In this document: one piece after another, positions 25,965 through 34,621 of the stretch
Layout of the letters: the number at the start of each line of letters is the position of its first letter
How positions within the stretch are numbered: position 1 is the first letter of the stretch
Assembly: GCF_900103545.1 (NCBI RefSeq)
Contig: NZ_FNHH01000003.1
Location: 62,001 to 126,000 of the forward strand
Length of the DNA: 64,000 bases
Source of the DNA: Daejeonella rubra
GTDB lineage: Bacteria; Bacteroidota; Bacteroidia; Sphingobacteriales; Sphingobacteriaceae
Direction: 5' to 3'
Notes under the pieces: model-generated
What the model saw: only the letters and a program-made list of their open reading frames with translations
The model's database searches: none
Told to the model about the DNA's origin: nothing
Translations under genes and position numbers: made by a program

Positions 25965-28900
25965 TTATTCTCCTTTTAAATATTGTAATTGAATGGCCGA
26001 TTGATTTAATTGATTTACCGTTTCCAGATAGGTAAGCTTGCTCTGTATGGCTAATGAAACATTCTGAATAAACTCAATATAGCCAATCTCTCCCAAGTCA
26101 AAAGAAACCTGTGCGATACGAAGCTGTTCATCGGCCTGTTTTAGGCCTGACGAGGTATAATAATCCACCATCTGTTTATTTTTGGCGTACTCTTGTAATG
26201 CCTGCTGGTATTGGGTCTGGAATTGTCCTTGAATACGCAGGTAATCTGTCTCGGCAATCTGGGCTGCTAATTTTTCACTGTTTACCCTCGCACGTCCCGC
26301 TCCATTAAACAGAGGAACGGCAATTCCAAATTGGATACCTGCGATTCGTGTACCTGGGGTGTATCCCCGGTTAATTTTAGCAGGATCAAATGATTTGATA
26401 ACTAATTGCTGACTGTACCCCAAAGTAAGATCAGGCATAGCTCTTGATTGCTGTAGTTTGATCCTGGCGTTTGCGATTTCAATTTGTTGCTGATAATACC
26501 CGACCAGTGGATTACCGCTTGCAAAGTCTGTACCCGGGTCATTGAGCAATAATATAGGCAGGTCGTTTTCCGCCAATTGAACTGGAACATGGGTGTTAAG
26601 CAATTGCTGTATGTTGAGTTCCTGAATTTTGAGGTTTGTTTGAGCTGCTTTTTTTAATGCCTGCACTTCCTGATATTTGTTTCGGGCGGTGATCAGTTCC
26701 AGGTTGGAGGTCTCACCGGTTTTAAACCTGATCTCCGATTTATTTATAAAGTTCCGATAAACGCTATCCTGAAAATCCAAAGTACGAAGTGTTCTCAAAC
26801 TAAACAGGTAGCCGTAATAGGCTATTTTTGTAGCCCTTATAATTTCTGCCTGGGTAAAGTTTCTGGATTTTTCTGCGAGCTGGGTTTGCAGGTTTAGTAC
26901 CGTCCGCTGTTTTTTGTAAAGTCCCGGCCAGGCGAAAGCCTGAGTCGCGCCCAAAGAGTTGTCGCTTCCTCCGCCTCCGGACGGGTCTTGTGAAAGTGTA
27001 AATTCTGTTTTACCAGGATCAAACCCTGTTTTCTGTAAGGCCCTAGCCTGATCCACACTTAAATTTGCAGACCTGACTTGCAAATTGTTTTTTATTGCCA
27101 GTGAGATAATGCTGTCCAAGGTTAACGGCGCAGTTTGAGCTTGTGCCGTGCTAAAACTTCCAAACCCTGATAGAACCAATAAAAAAACTATCACCAATGG
27201 TTTCCTGGCTTTACTGATTTTTATTTTTCTACCCGAGAACAGGATATAAAGGCAGGGTAAGACGAAAAGGGTTAAAAATGTAGCAGAGATCAATCCCCCG
27301 ATAACAACGGTAGCAAGAGGCTTTTGTACTTCGGCACCGGCTCCCGCCGATAAGGCCATTGGTAAAAAACCAAGTGATGCCACGGCAGCGGTCATAATTA
27401 CAGGCCTAAGCCTGACCTTCGTACCCTCAATTACCCGTTTATATATATCTGTAACTCCTTCCTGTTTCAGTTGGTTGAAATAGCCGATCAGTACAATACC
27501 ATTTAGCACTGCAACACCAAACAGTGCAATAAATCCTACACCTGCCGAAATACTAAAAGGCATCCCCCTGGCAAGCAGTGCAAAAACACCACCTATTGCA
27601 GATAAAGGAACGGCAGTAAAAATAAGGAACATTTGAGTAAAAGACCGGAAGGTTGCATATAACAGCCCGAGGATTAAAATTAATGCGGCCGGTACCGCTA
27701 TGGCCAATCGTTTCTTTGCTTCAACCAGATTTTCAAATTGTCCGCCATAAGTCACATAATAACCCGGCGGAAGTTTAAGTTTTTCATTCATTATTTCCTG
27801 AATATCAGCTACGGTACGTTCCACATCACGCCCGCGAACGTTAAAACCTACATAAATTCTCCGTTTTCCATCTTCTCTTGAAACTTGCGCCGGGGCTTCT
27901 TTCAGGGATATCGAAGCTATCTGGCTTAAGGGTATTTTATTGCCGGACGGCAGGGGAATAAACAGGTTGTCTATACCGCTTATGTTTTGTCTTAAATCCC
28001 TTTGCAAACGAACCACCATATCAAAGCGTTTCTCGCCTTCAAATACAACCCCTGCCACCCGTCCGGCATAAGCCGTTCTTAGTATCGAATTGACATCACT
28101 GATGGTTAATCCATATTGGGCAATCTTATCCCGGTCATATTCTACAACGATCTGTGGTAGTCCACTTACCCGTTCCACTATTGGTTCACTTACTCCGTCA
28201 ACTGGGGCAATTAATTTCGCTATCCGGTTGGCTTGTTGGGTCAGCACGTCTAGATCTTCACCATATACTTTTATGGCAACATCCTGGCGGACACCGGTCA
28301 TAAGTTCGTTAAAACGCATCTGCATAGGTTGGGTAATTTCTATGTTAACACCCGGTAATACAGAGAGTGCTTCTTCCATTTTTTCTACCATCTCTTCTTT
28401 GGTATCTGCGCTTACCCATTCGGCTTTGGGTTTCATGGCCACCATCATATCAGCACGCTCTACCGGCATTGGGTCTGTTGGAATCTCTGAACTGCCAATT
28501 CGTGTAACTACCTGTTTTACTTCAGGAAACTGGCTTTTGAGAATTTTTTCTGCTTTGCCAAAGGTTTCTACTACTTGCGTGAGCGATGTTCCCTGCGCCA
28601 TTGCAATTTCTACAGTCAAGTCTCCTTCATCCAATTGGGGAATAAACTCGCCGCCCATACCACTAAATAGCCAAAGTGAAAATCCAAACAGCAACAAAGT
28701 AGCGGCAACAGTGAGTTTTTTGAACTTCAGCACCTTTTCTAAAGCAGGCTGGTAAACATCCCGGAGCCGATCCATCAATTTATCAGAAATAGTACGCTTG
28801 TGCACTGTATTCTTGCTAAGAAATAGGGCGCTCATCATCGGCACGTAGGTCATAGATAATATGAATGCCCCGAGAATGGCAAAAACAACAGTTTCTGCCA

Positions 28901-30335
28901 TCGGCCTGAACATTTTCCCTTCAATCCCCACCAGAGACAATAAGGGCAGATAAACGATAAGAATAATTATTTCGCCAAAAGCTGCACTGTTACGGATCTT
29001 GGAAGAGGCCGTAAAAACCTCTTGATCCATTTGGCTTTGAGTTAGCCGTGGCTTATCGGGAAAAAGCTTGCTTTCTGTTAAACGGAAAACAATGGCCTCT
29101 ACAATAATCACCGCCCCATCTACGATCAGGCCAAAATCAATCGCTCCTAAGCTCATCAGGTTTCCTGAAACACCGAACAGGCGCATCATAGCAAAGGCAA
29201 ACAGCATCGATAGTGGGATTACAGATGCTACCACTAAACCTGCCCGCCAGTTACCTAACAGAAGGAGCAAGATAAAAATAACAATCAGTGCACCTTCAAT
29301 GAGGTTCTTCTGTACCGTGCTGATAGCACGTCCAACCAATTCTGTACGATCAATAAAGGGTTCTATAACCACGCCTTCGGGCAATGATTTTTGAATTTGA
29401 ACGACACGTTCCTTTACATTTTTAATAACCTCATTAAAATTTTCGCCCTTCAGCATCAGGGTGATCCCAGCTACAACTTCTCCCTCTCCATTGCGCGTTA
29501 CGGCGCCATAGCGGGTTGCACTGCCAAATTGTACCATTCCTATATCCCGGATCAGGATAGGTACCCCACCTGAATTTTTTACTACGATTCTTTCAATATC
29601 GGCAAGTGTCTTTACCTGGCCTATTCCACGGATTGCATATGAATTACTTTGTTGCTCAATGTAAGAGCCGCCTGTATTTTCATTATTTTTTTCAAGGGCC
29701 TCATAGATTTCTGGAACAGTGATATTAAAGGAATTGAGTTTATCATTGTCCAGGGCAATTTCATATTGTTTGACGTATCCTCCCCAGCCACTCACTTCGG
29801 CAACCCCTTTTGTTCCGGCTAATTGTGTTCTGACAACCCAATCCTGCAAAGTTCGCAGATCGGTAGCTGAATACTTGCTTTCATATCCCTTTTTTGCATG
29901 AAGTACATATTGATAAATTTCTCCTAAGCCCGTAGTAATAGGTGCTAATGCAGGTTCTGCAAGACCTAACGGTATTTTTCCCTCTGCTTCCTTTAATTGG
30001 GCACTTACCTGTTGTCGTGCCCAGTAAATATCTGTTTCATCCGTAAAAACTATCGTAATCACCGAAAGGCCTGACCTTGAGATAGAACGTTTCTCAATCA
30101 CATTCGGAATGTTCGCCATTGCCAATTCAATGGGAGCCGTGATAAATTGTTCGACTTCCTGTGCCCCTAAGCTTGGTGCCTGTGAAATGACCTGTACCTG
30201 GTTATTAGTAATGTCAGGTACGGCATCAATAGGCAGCCTTGTTAATGAATAAATTCCCCATATTATTAGCGCCAGGGTCATCAGGCCTACAGCTATTTTA
30301 TTCTTTATGGAGAATAAAATGATTTTATTAAACAT
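25965..30335 (-). CDS. czcA: CzcA-type RND metal pump fused to a TolC-like channel
   Basis: I start at Met 30335 (MFNKIILFSIKNK), giving 1456 aa; the longer in-frame start adds 19 odd residues. Residues about 1-1035 are a full HME-RND permease, with the TM4 proton-relay Asp in FGLIVDGAVIIVEA and the CzcA-like motif RFNELMTGVRQDVAIK. A hydrophobic, signal-like segment ending STAQAQ follows near 1040-1062. Residues about 1065-1456 are a TolC/CzcC-type outer-membrane factor. The pump type points to divalent cations (Zn, Co, Cd, Ni). Inner-membrane pump and channel would be made as one polypeptide or cleaved at the internal signal. Confidence 0.93.
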   Translation of the reverse strand: MFNKIILFSIKNKIAVGLMTLALIIWGIYSLTRLPIDAVPDITNNQVQVISQAPSLGAQEVEQFITAPIELAMANIPNVIEKRSISRSGLSVITIVFTDETDIYWARQQVSAQLKEAEGKIPLGLAEPALAPITTGLGEIYQYVLHAKKGYESKYSATDLRTLQDWVVRTQLAGTKGVAEVSGWGGYVKQYEIALDNDKLNSFNITVPEIYEALEKNNENTGGSYIEQQSNSYAIRGIGQVKTLADIERIVVKNSGGVPILIRDIGMVQFGSATRYGAVTRNGEGEVVAGITLMLKGENFNEVIKNVKERVVQIQKSLPEGVVIEPFIDRTELVGRAISTVQKNLIEGALIVIFILLLLLGNWRAGLVVASVIPLSMLFAFAMMRLFGVSGNLMSLGAIDFGLIVDGAVIIVEAIVFRLTESKLFPDKPRLTQSQMDQEVFTASSKIRNSAAFGEIIILIVYLPLLSLVGIEGKMFRPMAETVVFAILGAFILSMTYVPMMSALFLSKNTVHKRTISDKLMDRLRDVYQPALEKVLKFKKLTVAATLLLFGFSLWLFSGMGGEFIPQLDEGDLTVEIAMAQGTSLTQVVETFGKAEKILKSQFPEVKQVVTRIGSSEIPTDPMPVERADMMVAMKPKAEWVSADTKEEMVEKMEEALSVLPGVNIEITQPMQMRFNELMTGVRQDVAIKVYGEDLDVLTQQANRIAKLIAPVDGVSEPIVERVSGLPQIVVEYDRDKIAQYGLTISDVNSILRTAYAGRVAGVVFEGEKRFDMVVRLQRDLRQNISGIDNLFIPLPSGNKIPLSQIASISLKEAPAQVSREDGKRRIYVGFNVRGRDVERTVADIQEIMNEKLKLPPGYYVTYGGQFENLVEAKKRLAIAVPAALILILGLLYATFRSFTQMFLIFTAVPLSAIGGVFALLARGMPFSISAGVGFIALFGVAVLNGIVLIGYFNQLKQEGVTDIYKRVIEGTKVRLRPVIMTAAVASLGFLPMALSAGAGAEVQKPLATVVIGGLISATFLTLFVLPCLYILFSGRKIKISKARKPLVIVFLLVLSGFGSFSTAQAQTAPLTLDSIISLAIKNNLQVRSANLSVDQARALQKTGFDPGKTEFTLSQDPSGGGGSDNSLGATQAFAWPGLYKKQRTVLNLQTQLAEKSRNFTQAEIIRATKIAYYGYLFSLRTLRTLDFQDSVYRNFINKSEIRFKTGETSNLELITARNKYQEVQALKKAAQTNLKIQELNIQQLLNTHVPVQLAENDLPILLLNDPGTDFASGNPLVGYYQQQIEIANARIKLQQSRAMPDLTLGYSQQLVIKSFDPAKINRGYTPGTRIAGIQFGIAVPLFNGAGRARVNSEKLAAQIAETDYLRIQGQFQTQYQQALQEYAKNKQMVDYYTSSGLKQADEQLRIAQVSFDLGEIGYIEFIQNVSLAIQSKLTYLETVNQLNQSAIQLQYLKGE

Positions 30336-30466
30336 ATGCTTTACTGATCTTGAGGTGTTGAATGTAAACTCAAATGTGTGAACCAATAGCATTAGTTACA
30401 GCATGAGTATTACTTGTTATAAATGTTGAATATTATGGGCTTGTATTTGGGATTTTATTTAAAACT

Positions 30467-30483
30467 GTTTCTTTGAGAGAAAC
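30467..30483. promoter_or_regulatory. Inverted repeat in the leader of the czc operon
   Basis: GTTTCT-TTGAG-AGAAAC is a perfect 6-5-6 inverted repeat, about 130 bp upstream of the pump start and about 65 bp downstream of the DUF6660 stop. It could be an operator or a leader hairpin. No T-run follows on the minus strand, so a terminator is unlikely. Confidence 0.35.
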
Positions 30484-30547
30484 GGATAAATAAGTTGGTG
30501 CAGATAATTCCTATCGCACCTCTTAACACATACCCAGGATCACATTA

Positions 30548-30862
30548 CTATTGGGGAGGTTGCCAGATTGACAATGATATAGAAGAAATAATTTTGGGAT
30601 AATAAGAACTATAAATTTTCTGCCTACAAGTGTACATTAAACTAAAGGAAGGTGATACAGTTGCTGCAATTGAAAAGCCCAAACAGCAGGAGCAGGTACA
30701 AAAGGGGGAACAGGCATCTGAATTGATAGGCAAATTTTGCGTATCACTCTTGAAGAGTAGTGTCTTGCTTTCATATTTGCCAGCAAATACTTCTGCTTCC
30801 GCACAGGGAATGCAGCTTAGTACAAGCACCATTATTGCCATTATGAAAGTTAAAGATCTCAT
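30548..30862 (-). CDS. DUF6660-like small exported Cys-rich protein
   Basis: 104 aa from Met 30862 (MRSLTFIMAIMVLVLSCIPC), a signal peptide. The preferred start lies just downstream of a 7-1-7 palindrome; the longer in-frame Met at 30913 would place that site inside the gene. The mature part has DACSPFCTCSCCLGF, a dense Cys cluster, and ends in SIWQPPQ. Such DUF6660 proteins accompany czc-type operons in Bacteroidota. Its role is probably periplasmic metal binding (inference). Confidence 0.75.
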   Translation of the reverse strand: MRSLTFIMAIMVLVLSCIPCAEAEVFAGKYESKTLLFKSDTQNLPINSDACSPFCTCSCCLGFSIAATVSPSFSLMYTCRQKIYSSYYPKIISSISLSIWQPPQ

Positions 30863-30890
30863 TAGATTGCAAATATAGGATAAGATACCA

Positions 30891-30905
30891 TGCAATAGTA
30901 TTGCA
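30891..30905. promoter_or_regulatory. Perfect 7-1-7 palindrome, Fur/Zur-type operator candidate
   Basis: TGCAATA-G-TATTGCA is an exact inverted repeat with a 1-bp centre, the geometry of Fur, Zur and PerR boxes. It lies in the short gap between the stop of the Fur-family gene (30914) and the start of the DUF6660 gene (30862). The Fur-family protein encoded immediately upstream is the obvious candidate to bind it. Confidence 0.65.
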
Positions 30906-30913
30906 ATTGTCAT

Positions 30914-31330
30914 TTAGGTTGTACATTTCCCACACAAACCTTTGATTACCATATTAATTTGCTTCGATACAAACTTTTTGGGAAGACTGATAGCAGGTAT
31001 AATAATCTCAGGAAGACAGTAAGTTCTTTTACACTTTGTACAATGAAAATGTACATGGAGATCTTCCGGATGACACTCACATCCCTCCACGCACAAAGCA
31101 TATTTTATTGCACCTGAGCCGTCATCAATACTATGTATTACATTTTTATTTTCGAAGGTTTTTAGTGTACGGTATAGGGTTATTCTATCCACTTTTTCAA
31201 AAGATTGTTCTAATTGGCCAAGGCTAATTGCAGCTTCCTGGTTAGACAGCACATCCATCACTAACAAACGCATAGCAGTGGGCTTCACGCCTTTACTGAT
31301 TAATTTAGTTTCTTTATTTTCCTGATACAT
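30914..31330 (-). CDS. Fur-family metal-responsive repressor
   Basis: 138 aa from Met 31330 (MYQENKETKL). The winged-helix region has the recognition segment DRITLYRTLKTFE near residue 52. A regulatory metal site is suggested by LHVHFHC near 95, and a structural zinc site by CTKCKRTYC and the C-terminal CGKC. This fits the Fur/Zur family. A mobile element ends 8 bp before this start, and its terminal CAATG supplies an extra in-frame ATG at 31351-31349, adding MTQRSPD. It probably controls the downstream DUF6660-czc genes. Confidence 0.88.
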   Translation of the reverse strand: MYQENKETKLISKGVKPTAMRLLVMDVLSNQEAAISLGQLEQSFEKVDRITLYRTLKTFENKNVIHSIDDGSGAIKYALCVEGCECHPEDLHVHFHCTKCKRTYCLPEIIIPAISLPKKFVSKQINMVIKGLCGKCTT

Positions 31331-31386
31331 GTCTGGTGATCTTTGAGTCATTGGTGTCCGTTAAAGAACAAAAAAGGCAAAAAAAT

Positions 31387-31402
31387 AGGGGCCGAAGCCC
31401 CT
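31387..31402 (-). terminator. Rho-independent terminator inside the left IS end (minus strand)
   Basis: AGGGGC-CGAA-GCCCCT forms a strong stem with a 4-base loop. On the minus strand it is followed by ATTTTTTTG, a good U-run. It would stop transcription leaving the element towards the Fur-family gene. Confidence 0.75.
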
Positions 31403-31444
31403 GATTAGTATAGATTTGAAGTTACCACACCACAAATTTAGACT

Positions 31445-32668
31445 ATGCCCAAAAGTACATTTTTTACCGGACAGCCGGTGTTCAATCAGTTACTTTGTTT
31501 TATACCCCGTTCCAAGGTGGAACAATTAGCGCTTAAACATAGTGCTGACCGTTATTGCAAAAAGTTTAAGGCATTTGATCATTTGGTGACAATGCTTTTT
31601 AGTGGCTTCCACCACTGCACGTCCTTACGGGAGCTTATCACCGGTTTACAGGCCGGCTCATCCCGTCTGAGCCACCTGGGTATAACTAGTACGCCCCGCA
31701 GAAGCACGCTTGCGGATGCCAATAAGCGTCGGAGCGTGGATTTCTTTAGTGACCTTTTTCATTTCCTGAGAAACCGTTATGTTGGTTTTTTACCGGACAG
31801 CCGGATCAAAGGCAAGATCAGGGATCGGTTATTTATTGTCGATTCCACGACAATAACTCTGTTTTCTGAGGTTTTTAAAGCTTGTGGAAACGCGATGGCC
31901 AATGGGAAGAAAAAAGGTGGGGTGAAAGCACATACCCTGATCAGGGTCAAAGATGACGTGCCTTGTTTTGTTCGCCTGGGGGCAGCTTCAGGTGCAGATA
32001 AAAGCATCATGCCAGAACTAAAGCTGCCTTCAGGCTCTATCCTGGTAATGGATAAAGGGTATAACAATTACTTGCCGATGGAAGCCTGGACCGGCCAGGG
32101 GGTAAGTTGGGTGACCCGGCTGAACAAATGTTCTTACTGGGCCTTGCTGGAAGAAAACCCCGTAAGCGAACAGCAAAAACGGCAGGGTGTCATCAGCGAT
32201 AAGCGCATTTCCTTAGGTAAACCCCAAACAAGGGTCCGGGTGCAACAGGCCAGGATCATTACCTATTACGATAAACAGTCCGGTAAGACCTTTGAGTTCC
32301 TGACCAATAACCAGCAATTCAGTGCCATGACTATTGCCGGCATTTATAAACAGAGATGGCAGATCGAGTTGCTCTTTAAACGGTTAAAGCAAAACTTTCA
32401 GCTGACTAATTTCCTTGGAGATAATCAAAACGCCATCAAGATACAGATCTGGTGCGCCCTGATTGCCGATCTTTTGATCAAGATCGTCAAGGACAGAGCC
32501 GATAAACGCAGAAAACAAAAATGGTCATTTGCCAATGTTGCCGGACTGATACGGCAACATTTAGGCACTTATATTGATTTGCTGCAATTCCTGATTAACC
32601 CCGAAAGGTCACTCATAGGCTATAAAGAATCACAACCCGATTATCAGCTTACCCTTTTTAAAACTTAA
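31445..32668 (+). CDS. IS4-family transposase
   Basis: 407 aa. The N-terminal part (FDHLVTMLFSGFHHCTSLRE) is the DUF4372-like domain of this family. The DDE catalytic residues lie in IVDSTTITLF (about residue 132), LVMDKGYNNY (about 200) and the Y-R-E-K signature YKQRWQIELLFKRLK (about 300). No frameshift or stop is seen, so the element may be active. Confidence 0.95.
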   Translation: MPKSTFFTGQPVFNQLLCFIPRSKVEQLALKHSADRYCKKFKAFDHLVTMLFSGFHHCTSLRELITGLQAGSSRLSHLGITSTPRRSTLADANKRRSVDFFSDLFHFLRNRYVGFLPDSRIKGKIRDRLFIVDSTTITLFSEVFKACGNAMANGKKKGGVKAHTLIRVKDDVPCFVRLGAASGADKSIMPELKLPSGSILVMDKGYNNYLPMEAWTGQGVSWVTRLNKCSYWALLEENPVSEQQKRQGVISDKRISLGKPQTRVRVQQARIITYYDKQSGKTFEFLTNNQQFSAMTIAGIYKQRWQIELLFKRLKQNFQLTNFLGDNQNAIKIQIWCALIADLLIKIVKDRADKRRKQKWSFANVAGLIRQHLGTYIDLLQFLINPERSLIGYKESQPDYQLTLFKT

Positions 32669-33043
32669 GCAGGGGGCTTACCTCTGAGACAACCCGACAG
32701 AAACAACGTTTCCCGTTAGTACAAATAGATTTGAAGCTATATATTGGTTTTAACCGGACACCAATGATCTTTGAGTAATCGCATTACGCTCAGACAGAGA
32801 TAAATCCGTCTCAGAAAACTTATGCCTCAAAATTACGCTATTTGCATCATGAAGTTTATGGCTTTTTTCTTTTGGCTTGTTTAATGTCCCTTTCGGGAAT
32901 GGCTACCGCTATGCATTCGTCAATCAAAGAAATCGTTGTAAAAAACCGGCTTTTAAACATGGCAAAATCGAAAGTCGAGAAAGAAGGGCTTGAATGTTAC
33001 CCCAAGTGAATTACTCAAATTCAGCTAAATTATTGAAGAAGGG

Positions 33044-33514
33044 CTACATTAGCCCTTCTTCAATAAAGGAAATATATCCTTCACTGGTCAGGATGATATG
33101 ATCTAAAACATCAATATCCAGAAAATTTCCAGCAGTTCTGAGCTTTTGAGTAAGGCTAATATCTGCTTGACTTGGCTTTAAACTGCCTGAAGGGTGGTTG
33201 TGAGCAAGAATGATTGAGTTTGCACAGCCTTTTAAAGCCGCTGAGAAGATTAGCTTAGGATCGGCCACCGTTCCAGCCATCCCTCCTGATGAAACTTCAT
33301 ATATTCCTAGCACTTTATTAGCTCGGTTTAATAAAAGGATTTTAAATTGCTCTAATAAATCAATTTTATTCATATCCCAGTTTTGCAGTAATATGTTATA
33401 ACAATCTTGGGAAGTACTTATAACTGGCCTTTCAGAAGCTTTAAATATTGGCTTGTAAGTCACACTGATTTCAGATACATGAAGCAATGAAATTTGATTT
33501 TGAAGCTTTTCCAT
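33044..33514 (-). CDS. radC: RadC-like JAB-domain protein
   Basis: 156 aa. The metal site is AHNHPSG near residues 103-109 with the downstream Ser/Asp (PSQADISL), the MPN/JAB motif of RadC proteins. The size is that of the short RadC versions carried on Bacteroidota conjugative elements, which lack the N-terminal helix-hairpin-helix part. Function is unsettled; it is a common ICE and plasmid passenger. The 277 bp between it and the IS hold no recognisable gene. Confidence 0.9.
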   Translation of the reverse strand: MEKLQNQISLLHVSEISVTYKPIFKASERPVISTSQDCYNILLQNWDMNKIDLLEQFKILLLNRANKVLGIYEVSSGGMAGTVADPKLIFSAALKGCANSIILAHNHPSGSLKPSQADISLTQKLRTAGNFLDIDVLDHIILTSEGYISFIEEGLM

Positions 33515-34037
33515 AATTAGAGAGTTTAAAATGTTAAATAATTAATTATGGTGCTCCGGTTGGCTCAGGGCAATTAAGGGCAAAAGGAAAAGGAATAAAT
33601 GGACTGGAGGGAAGGATACGAGTGTTTATGCCGGAAGCTTTTGTCCGCTACAGCAGCCCCTGAGCCTAACTTTGTGCAAATGATTAATATATAATCATAA
33701 AAGAAAAAAGGAGCCTTGAAGCTCCCACTAGTATTTCTTGTCTTTTGTTCTTAATTTCCGTGACTTCTTTTCTTATGTCAGAAGCTAGGGCGCTTTAAGT
33801 GTTCGGCCCGCCTCAGACGGTGATCAGATTGAATTGCCTGTACACTTGACAATCGGATTTTCCGGAAAACCTCACCTAATAACTACTGATTTTCAAGCCA
33901 GTGTATCAACCTTCTTTGGATTCGCAACTCTTAATCTCTGTAATTATACAAAATTTTCAATCTATTTTATAGCAGAATAAACCAATTGATAAGTATCTTT
34001 GATGCATCAACTAAAATTATTAGGCGAATATATTTTA
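33515..34037. other. Intergenic region without recognised gene
   Basis: About 520 bp between the divergently oriented radC gene and the copper region. I see one terminator-like hairpin (33710-33725) and a TATCTTTG at 33994-34001 that fits the Bacteroidota -7 promoter box for the His-rich gene starting at 34038. No ORF with convincing coding character was found. It marks the border where gene direction switches from minus to plus. Confidence 0.5.
33710..33725 (-). terminator. Terminator-like hairpin on the minus strand
   Basis: GGAGC-CTTGAA-GCTCC. Read on the minus strand, the stem is followed by TTTTTTCTTTT, a U-run. No minus-strand gene is seen upstream of it in the window, so it may belong to a lost gene or an unrecognised transcript. 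Confidence 0.5.
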
Positions 34038-34538
34038 ATGAAAATTTCATCCGTTCAGTTTAAAGCAGCTTTTTTGCTAATCGTATTCTCATTGAGTACG
34101 GTTGTAGGATTTGCTTGTTCTGTCGGATTAGACAAGACTTTTAACGCTGATCATCATAAAGAAACGGTAGGTCAACAACAAAATAGTCATGAGCATGGCG
34201 AATCCCATGAGCATACTGCTTCGGCTGATCATCATCGGGAGCCTGTAAGCCATCACGGGCCTCCTGCAGACCATCATAAACAAGTTAGCAACTCCCAGGA
34301 AAGCCCAGATGATAATTGCTGTAAAGATGAGGTGGCTAAATTTGAAAAAAGTGAAAAGCGTATCCCGCCATCCTTTAATAATTTACAGCCTCCGCTTGCT
34401 ATTTTACCGTTCAATACCCCCTTCAATATAAATGTGTTGATCTCTTATCTTCACAAACCAAGTAATAAATATTTTGTAAGAAATCACCATCCGCCCATTG
34501 CGGATACCCGAATTGCTATCCAGAGCTTCCTGATTTGA
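34038..34538 (+). CDS. His-rich exported protein, distant HYC_CC_PP type
   Basis: 166 aa from Met 34038 (MKISSVQFKAAFLLIVFSLS); the longer in-frame start at 33999 lies on top of a promoter-like TATCTTTG. A signal peptide is followed by a region with many His pairs (ADHHKE, HEHGESHEH, ADHHRE, HHGPPADHHK), a CC pair (DDNCCKDE) and a tail HHPPIADTRIAIQSFLI. The CC and PP elements and tail resemble the HYC_CC_PP proteins at 43760 and 53264, though the HYC motif is absent. It could buffer copper or zinc in the periplasm. It opens the plus-strand copper region. Confidence 0.7.
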   Translation: MKISSVQFKAAFLLIVFSLSTVVGFACSVGLDKTFNADHHKETVGQQQNSHEHGESHEHTASADHHREPVSHHGPPADHHKQVSNSQESPDDNCCKDEVAKFEKSEKRIPPSFNNLQPPLAILPFNTPFNINVLISYLHKPSNKYFVRNHHPPIADTRIAIQSFLI

Positions 34539-34621
34539 TTTTTGTTTAAAGTTTGATACCCATGGTCATTATTTGAGCCATGTAAAGAATTATTTGCTTT
34601 AAACATTTCAATCATTTCAAA

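Larger units (their letters stand above)
31349..32766 (+). mobile_element. IS4-family insertion sequence, 1418 bp, with 10-bp target duplication
   Basis: Both ends carry the perfect 12-bp inverted repeat CATTGGTGTCCG (31349-31360 and 32755-32766), continuing as TTAAA after one unmatched base. The flanks are identical 10-bp direct repeats ATCTTTGAGT at 31339-31348 and 32767-32776, a target site duplication. The single gene inside is an IS4-type transposase. The identical flanks and intact gene suggest recent insertion. The element sits between the Fur-family gene and its native upstream region. Confidence 0.95.

Noticed and set aside
28090..28755. 221-aa plus-strand ORF
   Set aside because: It lies wholly antisense to the CzcA pump gene; Ser/Ile/Thr-rich composition is typical of a shadow frame and no domain is recognisable.
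32767..33043. Possible extension of the Fur-family gene beyond the IS insertion
   Set aside because: The frame is open upstream across the target site (DLSLSERNAITQRSPDMYQ) but contains no ATG before a stop, so the gene most likely starts at MYQ and the IS lies just outside the coding region.
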